A stretch of DNA of 64,000 bases from Linanthus parryae. Its lineage: Eukaryota > Streptophyta > Magnoliopsida > Ericales > Polemoniaceae. Below are positions 62,701-64,000 of the stretch, in pieces. Location of the stretch: contig JALGPY010000014.1 in assembly GCA_023055425.1 (NCBI GenBank), positions 64,501 through 128,500 of the forward strand. The letters run 5' to 3'. A program made the position numbers and the translations under genes. Below the pieces are notes generated by a model. The model did no database searches. It saw only the letters and a list, made by a program, of their open reading frames with translations, and was not told where the DNA came from. Position 1 is the first letter of the stretch, and each line of letters opens with the position of its first letter.

Positions 62701-64000
62701 AGATTTCGAAGCGTTTTAAGCACCTTTTTATAATATCTAAATGTTACAAAAACGAGTGAATCTTTACCTAATATTGTAGACTGAATATCAAACTATAGGA
62801 TCACGAAAAAAGTTACAACATAAAACCTTCTTTGGACTACCAAAAACCTCCTCAAAATACCCATAAATTGTCCCGAAACCAGGATTTATCATTAAAAATC
62901 ATACCCTGATCATCACCCCAAACTCAAAAAACACCAAATCCTCTAATCCCATATCATCATTTAAACCCTATACAGAAATCTAAAACACTGAATTTGACCC
63001 CCAACCTTCAAACCCTTCACCCTTTTGAGAATTCAAATCACTCAAAACAAGATTTCGAAGCATTTTGAGCACCTTTTTCTAGAATCTGAATGTTACAAAA
63101 ACGAGTGAATCTTTACCTAATATTGTAGACTGACAATCAAACTATAGGATCACGAAAACAGTTACAACTGAAAACCTTCTTTGGCCTGCCAAACACCTCC
63201 TCAAAATACCCATAAAATGTCCCGAAATCATGATTTATGATTAAAAATTAGGCCCTGATCATCCCCCAAACTCAAAAACCACCAAATCCTCTAATCTTAG
63301 AACCTCAATTAAACCCCAAATAGAAATCTAACACACTAAGTTGGACCCCCGACCCTCAAACCCCTCACCCTTTTGAGAAAAAAATCACTAAAAACAAGAT
63401 TTCGAAGCATTTTGAGCACCTTTTTCTAATATCTAAATGTTACAAAAACGAGTGAATCTTTACCTAATATTGTAGACTGACAATCAAACTATAGGATCAC
63501 GAAAAAAGTTACAACTAAAAACCTTCTTTGAATGCCAAAAACCTCCTCAAAATACCCATAAATTGTCCCGAAACAATGATTTATCATTAAAAATCATACC
63601 CTGATCATCAACCCAAACTCAAAAAACACCAAATCCTCTAATCCCATATCATCATTTATACCCTATATAGAAATCTAAAACGCTGAATTGGACCCCAAAC
63701 CCTCAAACCCTTCACCCTTTTGAGAATTCAAATCACTCAAAACAAGATTTCGAAGCATTTTGAGCACCATTTTCTTATATCTAAATGTTACAAAAACGAG
63801 TGAATCTTTACCTAATATTGTAGACTCACAATCACACTATAGGATTACGACAAAAGTTTCAACTAAAAACCTTCTTTGGCCTGCCAAAAACCTCCTCAAA
63901 ATACCCATAAAATGTCCCGAAATCACGATTTATCATTAACAATCATACCCTGATCATCCCCCAAAATCAAAAAACACCAAAACCTCTAATCCTAGACCTT
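59795..64000. repeat. 348-bp tandem satellite array, right part
   Basis: About twelve more monomers, resuming exactly where the array stopped at 39811. The beginning shares private variants with 31806 onward (aagcatttttagcacc at 59941). Positions about 61714-62395 match 33048-33730 at offset 28666; about 62400-62610 match 20862-21072 at offset 41538; about 62540-64000 match 35610-37075 at offset 26928. The window ends within a monomer. No gene seen. Confidence 0.97.
60340..61713. repeat. Tandem duplication of a shortened satellite dimer (687 bp)
   Basis: Two copies 687 bp apart share rare variants: gattaatctttaac, aaatgtaacaaaatctgagtg and a deletion of about 10 bp giving gttaaaaatc at 61021 and 61708. 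The unit is two monomers minus the deletion. The shared private changes show that one copy arose from the other recently. Confidence 0.85.

Overview
The window is heterochromatic DNA from a plant nuclear genome, most likely a flowering plant. It holds no host gene that I can recognise. About 43.8 kb is one AT-rich tandem satellite with a monomer of about 348 bp. I estimate 126 monomers, and the left arm averages 348.0 bp once a small insertion is subtracted. Three mobile elements interrupt the array: a Stowaway-like MITE, a Ty1/copia LTR retrotransposon with an Angela/BARE-type LTR end, and a Ty3/gypsy chromovirus of Tekay/Del type. This combination and the tRNA-iMet primer sites are typical of plants; I cannot name the species.

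Layout. Positions 1-39811 are satellite, broken only by a 257-bp MITE (3887-4143). Positions 39812-48240 are a complete 8429-bp copia element on the minus strand, with two 1436-bp LTRs, a PBS, a PPT and a gag-pol frame broken once before RNase H. Positions 48241-48250 are ten bases of satellite. Positions 48251-59794 are a complete 11544-bp gypsy element on the plus strand, with two 2288-bp LTRs that I read as identical. Positions 59795-64000 are satellite again. If both elements and one copy of each 5-bp target duplication are removed, the array lines up base for base with a related stretch near 31.8 kb.

Satellite. Monomers fall into a few families (A, B and a divergent D). They are arranged as a mosaic of higher-order repeats, with long duplicated blocks at offsets of 687, 1740, 3135/3484, 6870, 8005 and 15310-16008 bp. 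Blocks change offset by whole monomers, as expected from unequal exchange.

Most interesting content. The gypsy element carries an extra 209-codon sense ORF between its PBS and gag. Its N-terminus (MARTKHTARK) matches histone H3 in nine of the first ten residues. The middle is unrecognised. The C-terminal part has three 11-residue-spaced motifs that look like SUMO-interacting motifs, then a long acidic tail. The same element encodes a C-terminal chromodomain-like module behind its integrase. An element with both a possible H3-tail mimic and a chromodomain, sitting inside a satellite array, is the best candidate here for an undescribed system. The gag-pol frame also carries two in-frame TAG codons, one directly before the gag ATG and one between RNase H and integrase. 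The copia and gypsy elements used directly abutting 5-bp target sites.
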